A stretch of DNA of 64,000 bases from Acidobacteriaceae bacterium (lineage in GTDB: Bacteria; Acidobacteriota; Terriglobia; Terriglobales; Acidobacteriaceae): contig DAIDGW010000029.1 in the NCBI GenBank assembly GCA_027452245.1, positions 1 to 64,000 on the forward strand, written 5' to 3'. Position numbers and translations under genes: made by a program. Below the pieces are notes generated by a model. The model had not been told where the DNA came from and did not search any database. It saw only the letters and a list, made by a program, of their open reading frames with translations. Positions within the stretch are counted from its first letter, which is position 1, and each line of letters starts with the position of its first letter. Below, piece by piece: positions 36,084 to 44,828 of the stretch.

Positions 36084-37451
36084 ATGAATGACGCCGCTCC
36101 TTTTGCCCTTGGCACAATGATCCGGAATAAATGCCGCTCCATGGGGGTGAAACTGCTCGTGGTCAGCTTCCTTGCCGTGCTGATGGCGATTCCGGCCATT
36201 TTCGTGGTGAGCCTGGTGGAAGACCGCACGAACCGAGCCAAAGATGTTACCCAAGAAATCAGCAACCGAAGCGGCGGCCCGCAGACGTTTCTCGGTCCGG
36301 TGCTCACCATCCCTTACACCGTTCCGCCACTCTATAAAGGAGCTCCGGTTACCGGCGGAACTTACGCTGTCTTTCCCGCCAAAGCCGAGGCGCGCGTGAA
36401 ACTCCGCACCGAGGAGCGTCACCGCTCGCTGTTCAAGGTCCCGGTCTATCAGTCGGACGTGCAGTTTGATGCCGCCTTCGACCTGGCAGGCGTTCCCTCA
36501 GTCGCGCCGCCACAAGCGGCGCTCGATTGGTCCCGCGCTTCGATCGTGGTTGGGGCCAGCAATGCGCGTGCCGCATTGGCCGATAGCAGCATCACGATCG
36601 ATGGCAAGTCGCGCGCGCTGATCCCAGCGGAAAACATCGGTGACGCTGCGGATCAGTCCCGCCTGCCCCTGACCTATTTCGCAGCCGGCGGCGGCGAGAG
36701 CGCCAAGCCAAATAGCTCGTTTCGGGTTACAGCAGATCTGCGCTTTTCCGGTGCGCAGCGCGTCGCCGTGCTTCCTTACGGAAAGACCTCTCACGTCACC
36801 ATGGAGGGCGATTGGCCCGATCCCAGTTTTGACGGCGGATTCCTGCCGATCCGGCGGGCGATCTCTGCGCAAGGGTTTACCGCCGAGTGGTTGGTGCCCT
36901 TTATCGCCCGTGGAGTTCGCGCCGAGGGCACGATTCCTATCCTCGCCGCACTCGAAAGCTCCGATGTCGGTGTCTCGTTTGTCGAAGTGGCCGATCCCTA
37001 CCAGTCCGTGAATCGATCTCTCAAGTATGTGCCCCTGTTTGTGGGACTGGTTTTTCTTTCTTACTTCATCTTCGAAGTGACCGCGCAGAAGCGTGTGCAT
37101 CCCGCACAATACGTGCTGGTGGGCGTGGCCCAGATGATCTTTTACCTGCTCCTGCTCTCGCTGGCAGAGCGGATCGGCTTCAATTGGGGATTTCTATTCG
37201 CCGGTGGCGCCACTGTGCTTCTGCTTTCGGCAAATACAAAGTGGATGTTCCGCAGCCTGCTGCAGGGCTTCCGCGCCCTGGCCGTGTTCAGCCTGCTGTA
37301 TCTGTTCATCTACCTGCTGTTGCGCCTCGAAGACAACGCGCTGCTCGTCGGCGCGGTGGCCAGCTTCCTTGCGGTTGCGGCGGTCATGTACTTTACCCGC
37401 AATATCGATTGGTACAGTTCCGTGGTCCCCGGGGCGGAGCAGACCAGTTAG
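36084..37451 (+). CDS. creD: Inner membrane protein CreD family
   Basis: About 455 residues. One N-terminal membrane helix (LLVVSFLAVLMAIPAIFVVSLV), a large periplasmic domain starting VEDRTNRAKDVTQEISNRSGGPQTFLGPVLTIPY (the CreD signature), and a C-terminal cluster of about six helices (YFIFEVTAQKRVHPAQYVLVGVAQMIFYLLLLSLAERIGF). CreD influences envelope stress and beta-lactam response in enterobacteria and Stenotrophomonas; its biochemical action is unknown. Start ATG 36084 follows AGGAGGTGCC. A perfect palindrome stands upstream. No creBC two-component genes are nearby. Confidence 0.92.
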   Translation: MNDAAPFALGTMIRNKCRSMGVKLLVVSFLAVLMAIPAIFVVSLVEDRTNRAKDVTQEISNRSGGPQTFLGPVLTIPYTVPPLYKGAPVTGGTYAVFPAKAEARVKLRTEERHRSLFKVPVYQSDVQFDAAFDLAGVPSVAPPQAALDWSRASIVVGASNARAALADSSITIDGKSRALIPAENIGDAADQSRLPLTYFAAGGGESAKPNSSFRVTADLRFSGAQRVAVLPYGKTSHVTMEGDWPDPSFDGGFLPIRRAISAQGFTAEWLVPFIARGVRAEGTIPILAALESSDVGVSFVEVADPYQSVNRSLKYVPLFVGLVFLSYFIFEVTAQKRVHPAQYVLVGVAQMIFYLLLLSLAERIGFNWGFLFAGGATVLLLSANTKWMFRSLLQGFRALAVFSLLYLFIYLLLRLEDNALLVGAVASFLAVAAVMYFTRNIDWYSSVVPGAEQTS

Positions 37452-37601
37452 GCTGCTCCGGGGTTCCTTAAACCATCCCGCGCGGTTAAAATACTTATAG
37501 GGGCGAAAACCCTCCCGGCATCATCAACCTGAAAGGGTTAGCTGAGAGCTGATGGCAGATCCCAGTCGCTCATTCTTAACGATTCCGAAAAGAGATTCAC
37601 C

Positions 37602-38531
37602 ATGTCGAATAACGGTAATTCCCAGAACGGCAGCACCAGCCTTCGTCTGAAAACCGGTCTTGCGGAAATGCTCAAGGGCGGCGTCATCATGGACGTTACC
37701 AACGCCGAGCAGGCCACCATCGCCGAAAGGGCCGGAGCCGTCGCCGTCATGGCGCTCGAGCGTGTGCCCGCACAGATCCGCGCCGAAGGCGGCGTCGCCC
37801 GTATGGCCTCGCCCAAAAAGATCCGCGAAATCATGGCTGCCGTTTCCATCCCGGTCATGGCCAAGTGCCGCATCGGACATTTCGCCGAAGCGCAAATTTT
37901 GCAGGAGCTCGGCGTCGACTACATTGACGAGTCCGAAGTGCTCACGCCCGCCGACGAAGCCCATCACGTCGACAAGCAGGCGTTCAAGGTTCCATTCGTT
38001 TGCGGAGCCCGCAACCTAGGCGAAGCTCTGCGCCGCATCGCCGAAGGCGCGGCCATGATCCGCACCAAAGGTGAGGCTGGCACCGGAGACGTGGTGCACG
38101 CGGTGAAGCACATCCGCCAGATCGTGCAAGAGATGAAGATCCTCACTGTGCTCAGCGAAGAAGAACTTTACGCCAAGGCGAAAGAGCACCAGGCTCCGTA
38201 CGAATTGATCAAAATGGTCGCGAAAGCAGGGAAGCTGCCCGTGCCGAACTTTTCCGCCGGAGGCATCGCTACTCCCGCCGACGCTTCACTGGTCATGCAA
38301 CTCGGAGCCGAAGCCGTGTTCGTCGGATCGGGAATCTTCATGAAAGATTCGACCAACTTCGCCGATCCGCAGGAAGCGGAGAAACGAGCGCGCGCCATCG
38401 TCAAGGCCGCAACGCACTACAACGATCCCAAGGTACTGCTCGAAGTCAGCGAAGACCTCACCGGAGCGATGAAAGGATTGGCCGTGGCCGCCCTGGACGA
38501 AGCCCACATGCTGCAGACCCGGGGCTGGTAA
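37602..38531 (+). CDS. pdxS: Pyridoxal 5'-phosphate synthase subunit PdxS
   Basis: 309 residues of the PLP synthase lyase subunit (Snz/YaaD family). It makes PLP from ribose-5-phosphate, glyceraldehyde-3-phosphate and ammonia, the last supplied by PdxT. Hallmarks: [43 protein letters not shown], the catalytic [15 protein letters not shown] and [30 protein letters not shown]. The gene ends with a textbook terminator and no pdxT follows, so the glutaminase subunit is encoded elsewhere. A 5' leader of about 100 bases contains short inverted repeats. Confidence 0.97.
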   Translation: MSNNGNSQNGSTSLRLKTGLAEMLKGGVIMDVTNAEQATIAERAGAVAVMALERVPAQIRAEGGVARMASPKKIREIMAAVSIPVMAKCRIGHFAEAQILQELGVDYIDESEVLTPADEAHHVDKQAFKVPFVCGARNLGEALRRIAEGAAMIRTKGEAGTGDVVHAVKHIRQIVQEMKILTVLSEEELYAKAKEHQAPYELIKMVAKAGKLPVPNFSAGGIATPADASLVMQLGAEAVFVGSGIFMKDSTNFADPQEAEKRARAIVKAATHYNDPKVLLEVSEDLTGAMKGLAVAALDEAHMLQTRGW

Positions 38532-38559
38532 AAGCACTTTGTACATCGACAGGTGATTT

Positions 38560-38585
38560 GGGCGGACCCTCGGTCCGCCCTTTTT
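38560..38585 (+). terminator. Rho-independent terminator of pdxS
   Basis: GGGCGGACC (38560-38568) and GGTCCGCCC (38572-38580) form a perfect 9-bp stem with a CTC loop, followed directly by TTTTT. It begins 29 bases after the pdxS stop. Confidence 0.93.
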
Positions 38586-38586
38586 G

Positions 38587-39551
38587 CCACAGAGGATGTT
38601 TCGGGTGGCGCATCTCTATACGCTGCCATTCGCGGCCCGGAGACACAGTCGGCTTCACTGGCCGGGCGTTACCCCGTAATGCCACCATGAAGACTGTTTT
38701 TAGAGAAAAGGTATACCCAGCAAAAAAACAGATATATCCTTTGCAAATTATTGAAATTAAATAATTTGAACCGCATCGATATCGGGAGGTATAGGTAAAA
38801 TCCTGAGCCCTAAGGATTTAGAGGTAAATTCCTCAGTCGCAAGGGGTTAGATTTCCGTTTGGCCGTTTGGAACTCCCGTTTCTGCAGTCGCTGATTCCTT
38901 GCTGCGTAGGGATAGCGCGATATTCGCAAAATCCTGATGTCAATGAGCTTACGAGAACAACATCTTCTCTCGACGGCGATCCGCGGGGGCCGCGCGGCCT
39001 AGGCCAGTACCATCATTGCGAATGAGACTTCCACACACAAGGACATCCGTCACATTGAGATTGTGGAAAAGGTGTGGAAGCAGGACCGGGAGGTTCGCGC
39101 CTGGTGCTGGTTTGTGATTTGTCGTCCCTTACGGAACTCGTTCGGAAGCTGCGATTTTTGCCACGGCTGACGCCTTGGGCTGGTGAATTCCGCCCTTTCG
39201 GGGTTGTCGCAAGGCCAGTGCGCCGGGTGATGTGCCTTCGGCACGGCTTCTTATCACGCCGTTTCTTAATGTTGTGCCGGCGACCCAGCGTTGAAACGCT
39301 GAGCTATTTTCGGAGTTACCCGCCCGGCTTCACGTCGGAAGTTCGATCTCATGGGCACTCTTGAGTGTCGAAGGTTCCAACGCCCCTGTCGGAGCGCCTG
39401 GCGATCGCCATGAGCGAACTACCGAAAGAGAATGGCGGGCGTGCGGCGCGCTATCCTGACTGGCACAGGAACTTGGATTGTCGCAGAGGATTGGTCGTTT
39501 TGGGTCAACCGCGATCTCCAGAGTGCGTTTGCAAACCTTAAGAGGCCAGAA
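38587..39551. other. Gene-free intergenic stretch of about 965 bases
   Basis: I see no credible coding region on either strand. The part near 38700-38800 is AT-rich and unlike its surroundings. The part near 39160-39330 holds degenerate hairpin repeats (separate entry). The remainder shows nothing recognisable. Confidence 0.6.
39161..39330. repeat. Two degenerate hairpin-repeat units (dispersed intergenic type)
   Basis: Unit 1 (39161-39205) has CACGGCTGACGCCTTGGGCT then CCGCCC-TTTC-GGGG. Unit 2 (39282-39330) has CAGCGTTGAAACGCTG, a perfect 7-bp stem at 39286-39301, then AGCTATTTTCGG. Both follow the layout stem, TGA-like loop, stem, GGGCT/GAGCT, AT-rich step, second GC hairpin. This layout resembles intergenic hairpin repeats I associate with acidobacterial genomes. 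No gene overlaps them. Confidence 0.45.
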
Positions 39552-40730
39552 CTAGGCGCAATTCAAACCAGCTTTATTTCCTAAGACTCGGTTGTGCAAA
39601 TACGCCTCCCAGCCTTCCGCGATCACGCCCCAATCGAACATCCTGCGGCAGCGCTCAAAGGCTGCGCGTCCCAGCCGCTTTCGTTCCGTAGAATCGGAAA
39701 GCAGATCCGAGAGCACGCCGGCGTAATGGTCGGTATTTTCAGGATCGATGACGCGTCCGGTATCTCCCACAACCTCGGGAATCCCGCCGCGATTCGAACC
39801 TACCACCGGTGTCGCACAGGCCATGGCTTCGGCATTGACCAAGCCGAACGGTTCCTGAAAAAGCGAAGGGCTGCTGAATAAAGTGGCTCTTTGAAAATAA
39901 CCGGGCAAGTCGCGGTCGTGATGAATATACCCGGGAAAATCAATGGTTCCGCCGCATTCGTTCTGGATAGACGCAGCCGTCGCACGCACCTCGCGCACGT
40001 AACTTGTTTCCTTATTGACACCGTAGGTGAAGCCGCCGCCAATAGTCAGCTTCGCATCCGGATGCCGCTGGAGAACGCGCTTATACGCCCGCACCAGGTG
40101 CAACGGACCTTTGATTTCGTTAAATACTCCAACAAAGAAAATTGTTTTCGGCTCGCGTATCTCTTCTCTCGGGAAAAATATCTCTGTGTTGGCCCCGTTG
40201 AATATCACCTCGGTTTTGCGCGCGAGCAACGGAGAGAGCCGGCACGATTGTTCTTTCAAGTAGCTGCTGCAGACCGCTAATCCATCCAGTCTCTCCGACA
40301 GCGCGTCGAGCATCTCCTTGTTCCAATGCCCCAGGTGATCATTCTGCAAATGCAAAACGATCAGGCCCGGGTATCCGAGCGATCGAAGGATCTCAACCCA
40401 CTGCGGCCGGTTGTGGATGTGCACCATCTCAAACCGCTGCAAGCGGCTGATCAGGGCGCGCAGCCAGACGTGGTCCTCGTAGCGCCGCATCCCCGGCACT
40501 CGCGACATCAGCGCGCACACGCGCCACCAGTCGCTGGACTGGTGGCGCATGGGGTACGCCTCTTCCGGATGGGTGGGGAATCCAAACACGGTCACATCCA
40601 TGGACTTCGCCAGCCGGTGGTAGACCTCATAGGTCCAGCGCACGAGCGCGCCGCCGTAGTACAGGTTGAACTGCGCCCTTCCCGACAGCAACACCGCGAC
40701 CGATAACTTCGTGTCGTCCGCCATGGGCAA
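39552..40730 (-). CDS. Glycosyltransferase family 4 (group 1) protein
   Basis: 392 residues, GT-B fold. The N-terminal half includes FEMVHIHNRPQWVEIL. The C-terminal glycosyl_transf_1 half includes KTIFFVGVFNEIKGPLHLVRAYKRVLQRHPDAKLTIGGG and the sugar-nucleotide-binding SPSLFQEPFGLVNAEAMACATPVVGSNRGGIPEVV with the E-x7-E motif. It transfers a sugar from a nucleotide donor, probably for envelope polysaccharide. There is no polysaccharide cluster around it. It lies downstream of the PfkB gene with a gap of about 160 bases, possibly cotranscribed. Confidence 0.93.
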   Translation of the reverse strand: MPMADDTKLSVAVLLSGRAQFNLYYGGALVRWTYEVYHRLAKSMDVTVFGFPTHPEEAYPMRHQSSDWWRVCALMSRVPGMRRYEDHVWLRALISRLQRFEMVHIHNRPQWVEILRSLGYPGLIVLHLQNDHLGHWNKEMLDALSERLDGLAVCSSYLKEQSCRLSPLLARKTEVIFNGANTEIFFPREEIREPKTIFFVGVFNEIKGPLHLVRAYKRVLQRHPDAKLTIGGGFTYGVNKETSYVREVRATAASIQNECGGTIDFPGYIHHDRDLPGYFQRATLFSSPSLFQEPFGLVNAEAMACATPVVGSNRGGIPEVVGDTGRVIDPENTDHYAGVLSDLLSDSTERKRLGRAAFERCRRMFDWGVIAEGWEAYLHNRVLGNKAGLNCA

Positions 40731-40890
40731 TCCTGATTTCGCCGTGAAGCCGGATTCTGAATGGCTTATTCCGGATTGTCAAAGTTCTTCTGTGGATATG
40801 TGTTTACCCTTGGGCGACATTGGAGGGAACGCTGGTTGCTCCCCTTTGCGTTGCGCAGGATCGAAATTGACAATGACCCTGCGGGACAGG

Positions 40891-41823
40891 TTATTTCCAA
40901 TCGTGGGAGCGGAGGAAGGCTTCGCGGTGGGCTGGGTCGCGGAAGGCTTCGGTGCCGCCAGGACGGGTTGTGGATAAAGCTCCGGTGATATTTCCTGCGG
41001 TGAGGCAGGCGGGGATATCGGCGCCGCGGATGAACTGGGTGAGGAATCCGGCGTCGAAGCTGTCTCCGGCGCCCACGGGATCGACGGCTTCGACGCGCTG
41101 TGCAGGGACGGTGAAGCGTTCGCGGCCTTTTTGCGCCAGCGCGCCGTCGCGCCCGAGCTTGACCACGACCAGCGGAACGACTGCGGAAAGCTTTTCAATT
41201 GCCTGCTCGAGGTTTTCGGCTTGGGCAGCTTTTTTGGCCTCGCGCTCATTGGGAAGAAAAACGTCGACATGGGGCAGAACGTCTTGCAAGCCGCCTCCCC
41301 ATGCGTCTTCGGGGTCATCGTTTGTGTCGAGAGAGATGGTAAGTCCCTCTTGCTTGAGGTATTGAAAAAGTTCTTTCACGCGGGGGCGGAGGTCGCGTTG
41401 CAGATAGAAAGACGAAAAATGAAAGTGGCGGGAGCCGGCGAGGTAATCGAGGTCGAGATCGTGCCAGCAGAGTTCAGCGATGGTTCCGGAGTAGGTGAGG
41501 ATGTTGCGCCAGGTGAGACGCGGGAGAATGACAGTAAGTCCAGTCTGGCTGGGAACTTTGCGGACGCGGGAGACGTCGACGCCAGCTTGCCGCAGGCGAT
41601 CGAGGGCGATCTGGCCAAACTGGTCGTCGCCGATGCGGGATTGGAATCCGACACGATTGCCGAGCGTGGCGAGATTGTGGGCCACGATGGCGGAGGATGA
41701 TCCGAGGGTGAGCATCATGCCGGTGGCGAGCAGTTCGCGTTCAGGCGGGAGGATCTCGGGGAGTCCGTAGAGGATGAGGTCGAGGTTGAGTTCGCCGGCG
41801 ATGGTGATGTCGAAAGTCTTCAT
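40891..41823 (-). CDS. PfkB-family carbohydrate kinase
   Basis: 310 residues, ribokinase fold. The N-terminal signature GSSSAIVAHNLATLGNRVGFQSRIGDDQFG and the C-terminal VEAVDPVGAGDSFDAGFLTQF with the catalytic Asp in GAGDSF are intact. It phosphorylates a sugar or nucleoside of unknown identity. It follows the DeoR-type regulator by 39 bases on the same strand, so the regulator probably controls it. Confidence 0.93.
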   Translation of the reverse strand: MKTFDITIAGELNLDLILYGLPEILPPERELLATGMMLTLGSSSAIVAHNLATLGNRVGFQSRIGDDQFGQIALDRLRQAGVDVSRVRKVPSQTGLTVILPRLTWRNILTYSGTIAELCWHDLDLDYLAGSRHFHFSSFYLQRDLRPRVKELFQYLKQEGLTISLDTNDDPEDAWGGGLQDVLPHVDVFLPNEREAKKAAQAENLEQAIEKLSAVVPLVVVKLGRDGALAQKGRERFTVPAQRVEAVDPVGAGDSFDAGFLTQFIRGADIPACLTAGNITGALSTTRPGGTEAFRDPAHREAFLRSHDWK

Positions 41824-41862
41824 AGAGCAGTTGCCCGCGGTCAGGGAATCAGTGGGCGATGG

Positions 41863-42624
41863 TCAGACCAAGGTGACTTCGATGCCGGCCTGTTTCAGGT
41901 TGCGGAGGTCGGACTTGGCGATGCCGCGATCGGTAATGACTTCGTGGATGGCGGAAGGGGGTGCGATCTGGGAGAGGCTGCGGCGCCCGAATTTGCTGGA
42001 GTCGCAGACGGCGAAGGTGTGTTTCGCAATCTCAACCATCACCCGGTTCACTTTCGCTTCCAGCAGGTTCGGAGTGCTCAGGCCGTAATGGGGATCGAAG
42101 CCATCGACGCCGAGAAAGAGCAGGTCGGCGCTCAGGCGGCGCAGAGTTTCTTCGGCGATGGGGCCGACGAGCGAGAACGAATTTTTGCGCAGTGTGCCTC
42201 CGGTGAGAATGACTTCGACGGCGGTGCCGGAAAGCTCAGCGGCGATATTAACAGCGTTGGTGATGATGGTGAGGTTCTGGAACGAGCGCAGAGCGCGGGC
42301 GATCGCGGTGGTGGTGGTTCCTGAGTCGAGGATGATGACCTGTCCTTCTTTCACACGGGAGGCGGCGTTTTCGGCGATGCGCATTTTTTCCTGCGAGTGC
42401 AGCTTCTCTTTTTCGCGCAGGGTGGGATCTTCGAGAGCGCCTTCACGGGCGGGCAGCGCACCTCCGTGGCTGCGGTGCAGGAGTCCCTGGGCGTGAAGGA
42501 GTTCGAGATCTTTGCGGATGGTGACCTGGGATGTGTCGAAATGGGTGGAGAGTTCGGTGACCAGAACTCGTCCCTGGCGATGAAGCAGATCGAGAATGGC
42601 GCGGCGGCGTTCTTCGTTGAGCAC
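41863..42624 (-). CDS. DeoR/GlpR-family transcriptional regulator
   Basis: About 253 residues. A DeoR winged helix (RRRAILDLLHRQGRVLVTELSTHFDTSQVTIRKDLELLHAQGLLHRSHGGAL) is followed by the DeoRC sensor domain (VIILDSGTTTTAIARAL; LTIITNAVNIAAEL; VEVILTGGTLRKNSFSLVGP). It senses a phosphorylated sugar. The open frame begins about 49 codons earlier, but a GTG at 42624 gives the normal family N-terminus. It heads the PfkB kinase gene and is divergent from the PqqD-like gene. Confidence 0.92.
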   Translation of the reverse strand: MLNEERRRAILDLLHRQGRVLVTELSTHFDTSQVTIRKDLELLHAQGLLHRSHGGALPAREGALEDPTLREKEKLHSQEKMRIAENAASRVKEGQVIILDSGTTTTAIARALRSFQNLTIITNAVNIAAELSGTAVEVILTGGTLRKNSFSLVGPIAEETLRRLSADLLFLGVDGFDPHYGLSTPNLLEAKVNRVMVEIAKHTFAVCDSSKFGRRSLSQIAPPSAIHEVITDRGIAKSDLRNLKQAGIEVTLV

Positions 42625-42904
42625 GTCGGTATAGGCGCAAAGTAAAAAAGCGCGTTTTCTTTTTATATCGTTTGGTTTCGTTTGTCCAATGCAAACGCAG
42701 TGAGTGCGGGGCCAGGGCGGCCAGCCGAGAAGGGAATGAGGGGAAGTGCGCGGCGGGCGGTGCTCTCGCAAGTCGTGGATTTAGCAAGATTTGCGAACCA
42801 ACCGCACTGATAACTAAAGCAATACCTCGGACCACAGGAACATTGCTGCAAGCGGTGGCTCTTGCCGTAATCTCAATCGGAGACGAAACCTCTCAAGTTT
42901 CGAG

Positions 42905-43249
42905 ATGGCAATGTTACAAAAATCGGAAAACATTGAATTGCAAATAGATGCGGGAAACTCGTCAGGACTGACCGAAAGTACGCCGGTGGTGCGATCGAAA
43001 GCGGTGGTTGCGCGGGAGATGGGGGGCGAGACGCTAATCATTCCCATCCGCGGCCATGTTGGGGATCTGGCGTCGATCTACAGCTTCAACCATACGGGAT
43101 CGCTGATCTGGAAGTTGTTGCAGCAGCCGAGCACGCCGGGCGAATTGGCGGATAGGGTGGCGCGGGAGTATGGCGTGGAGCGGAATGAGATTAAAGGGGA
43201 CGTGGAGAAATTTGTGGCGGAGATGAAGCAGGCGGGGTTGGTGGAGTAA
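42905..43249 (+). CDS. PqqD-family peptide-binding protein (RiPP recognition element)
   Basis: 114 residues. An N-terminal extension of about 30 residues precedes a PqqD-like winged-helix fold: VVAREMGGETLIIPIRGHVGDLASIYSFNHTGSLIWKLLQQPSTPGELADRVAREYGVERNEIKGDVEKFVAEMKQAGLVE. Such proteins bind the leader of a ribosomal peptide and present it to a radical SAM maturase. A second ATG two codons later (42911) is an alternative start. It is the first gene of the cluster containing the maturase, the precursor, an HPr-kinase-like ATPase and a giant protease. PQQ biosynthesis genes are absent. Confidence 0.9.
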   Translation: MAMLQKSENIELQIDAGNSSGLTESTPVVRSKAVVAREMGGETLIIPIRGHVGDLASIYSFNHTGSLIWKLLQQPSTPGELADRVAREYGVERNEIKGDVEKFVAEMKQAGLVE

Positions 43250-43352
43250 GGAGTTGCCGGACTTCACAGAGAGCGAAATGCGCAGATCCTTCGTCGCGCG
43301 GGATGCTTCTCAGGGTGACAGGGGAAGTGAATAGATTGGCAGAGGCAGGAGC

Positions 43353-44618
43353 ATGGGGCAGATAGCGTACAAAGATTTCAGCGCGGAGATGCATGGGCGG
43401 TTCGCGGAGAAGCGGACGCCGCTGCAGGTGTCGATTGAAGTGACGCGCCGGTGTCCGCTGGAGTGTTTGCACTGCTACAACAACCTGCCGATGGCGGATA
43501 TGGAAGCGAAGCGGCGCGAGTTGACGAAGGAAGAGCATTTCCGGTTGCTGGATGAACTGGCGGAGATGGGGACGTTCTGGGTGCTGTTCACGGGCGGGGA
43601 GATTTTCGCGCGCAAGGATTTTCTGGAGATTTACACGTACGCGAAGCAGAAAGGATTCCTGATTACGCTGTTTACGAACGGCACGATCATGACGGAGGAG
43701 ATTGCGGATTATCTGCGGGAGTGGCCTCCGTTTGCGATAGAGATCACGATGTACGGGCGGACGCGCGAGACGTACGAAGCGCTGACGGCGATTCCCGGTT
43801 CGTATGACCGATGCTTGCGGGGGATCCGGCTGCTGAAAGAGCGCGGCTTGCCGCTGAAGTTGAAGACGGTGGCAACCAGCGTAAACAAGCACGAAGTACT
43901 GGCCATGAAGCAATTCGCGGAAGAAGATCTGGGAGTGGAGTTCAAGGCGGATGCACAGATTAATCCTCGGGTGGATTGCTCGCAAAGTCCGCTAGCGGTG
44001 CGGTTGACGCCGGAAGAGGTCGTCGCGCTGGACATGAGTTCGCCGAAGGTGCGGGCAGAGTACGTGAAGCTGGCGGCGCGCGACCGGGAGAATCCGCCGA
44101 ACCTGTCGCAGGTGGATACGGTGTATTCCTGCGGGGGCGGAATGAATTCGTTTGCGGTGAATGCGTACGGGGAGATCGGCATCTGCGTGATCTCGCAGCA
44201 GGAGACGTTCAGCATCCGCGAGGGCGGAGCGAAGCAGGTATGGGAAAGATCGCTGGCGCACCTGCGGTCGAGGAAGCGTAGGCGTTTGACGAAGTGCCAG
44301 GAGTGCAAGATCCAGTCGTTGTGCGCGATGTGTCCGGCGAATGGCGAACTGGAAAATGGGGACCGGGAAAGCCCGGTGTCATTCTTGTGCGAGGTGGCGC
44401 ACTTGCGGGCATTGGCGGTGGGGGCGGAGGTTCCTGTGCATGGAGAGTGTGAATTCTGCGCCGACGGAGCGAAGCACAAGGAAGTAACGGAGTCGGCGCG
44501 GCGCATCCGGGAAAAAGAAGTAAATGTCGAGAACTGGGTGGGACCGCAGCACATTCTGCCGATCCTGAACAACAACACCGGGGTAACGGGAGGATGCGGG
44601 AGTTGCGGCAATCACTGA
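43353..44618 (+). CDS. Radical SAM / SPASM peptide maturase
   Basis: 421 residues. The radical SAM [4Fe-4S] motif is CPLECLHC (Cys34, Cys38, Cys41). The triose-barrel segment includes GTFWVLFTGGEIFARKDFLEIY. The C-terminal SPASM domain has extra Cys ligands (YSCGGG, GEIGIC, CQECKIQSLCAMC and others). SPASM maturases crosslink Cys or other residues in ribosomal peptides (sactipeptide/ranthipeptide-type chemistry) using auxiliary clusters. The tail reads TGVTGGCGSCGNH, itself core-like. It follows PqqD by 103 bases; the precursor gene starts 14 bases after its stop. Confidence 0.94.
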   Translation: MGQIAYKDFSAEMHGRFAEKRTPLQVSIEVTRRCPLECLHCYNNLPMADMEAKRRELTKEEHFRLLDELAEMGTFWVLFTGGEIFARKDFLEIYTYAKQKGFLITLFTNGTIMTEEIADYLREWPPFAIEITMYGRTRETYEALTAIPGSYDRCLRGIRLLKERGLPLKLKTVATSVNKHEVLAMKQFAEEDLGVEFKADAQINPRVDCSQSPLAVRLTPEEVVALDMSSPKVRAEYVKLAARDRENPPNLSQVDTVYSCGGGMNSFAVNAYGEIGICVISQQETFSIREGGAKQVWERSLAHLRSRKRRRLTKCQECKIQSLCAMCPANGELENGDRESPVSFLCEVAHLRALAVGAEVPVHGECEFCADGAKHKEVTESARRIREKEVNVENWVGPQHILPILNNNTGVTGGCGSCGNH

Positions 44619-44632
44619 GCGGGGTGAGTTTG

Positions 44633-44809
44633 ATGAATGAATTACGGGACAAAGCGGCCGAAAAAAAAGTCTATGAGCCGCCGGAATTGAAGACGATCAG
44701 TTTGCGTCCGGAAGAAGCGGTGCTCGGACATTGCAAGAACTCTTCGGGGGGCGGGCCGACGCCGAATTGCGGAATCCTGCTGGGCGGATGCCAGACGATT
44801 GGTTCGTAG
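44633..44809 (+). CDS. Putative RiPP precursor peptide with three cysteines
   Basis: 58 residues. The leader has KKVYEPPELKTISLRPEEAV, which resembles the YxxPxL leader element bound by PqqD-type proteins. It is followed by a Gly/Ser/Cys core: LGHCKNSSGGGPTPNCGILL then GGCQTIGS (Cys34, Cys46, Cys53). The open frame starts 13 codons earlier inside the maturase tail; the ATG at 44633 has GGGTGAG upstream. Size, position between the maturase and the kinase, and the Cys-rich tail make it the likely substrate. No homologue could be checked. Confidence 0.75.
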   Translation: MNELRDKAAEKKVYEPPELKTISLRPEEAVLGHCKNSSGGGPTPNCGILLGGCQTIGS

Positions 44810-44828
44810 GCGCGCGGCGTGAGGGCGG

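Noticed and set aside
37505-37560. Resemblance to a thiamine (TPP) riboswitch: words ACCTGA and CTGAGA in the pdxS leader
   Set aside because: The order of the two words is reversed compared with the TPP element and other conserved parts are absent.
39074-39364. A 96-codon frame in the intergenic gap
   Set aside because: It crosses the hairpin repeat units and has no ribosome site or domain.
42905-43249. PqqD as part of pyrroloquinoline quinone biosynthesis
   Set aside because: No pqqA/B/C/E is near and the precursor downstream is not PqqA-like; a general RiPP recognition role fits better.
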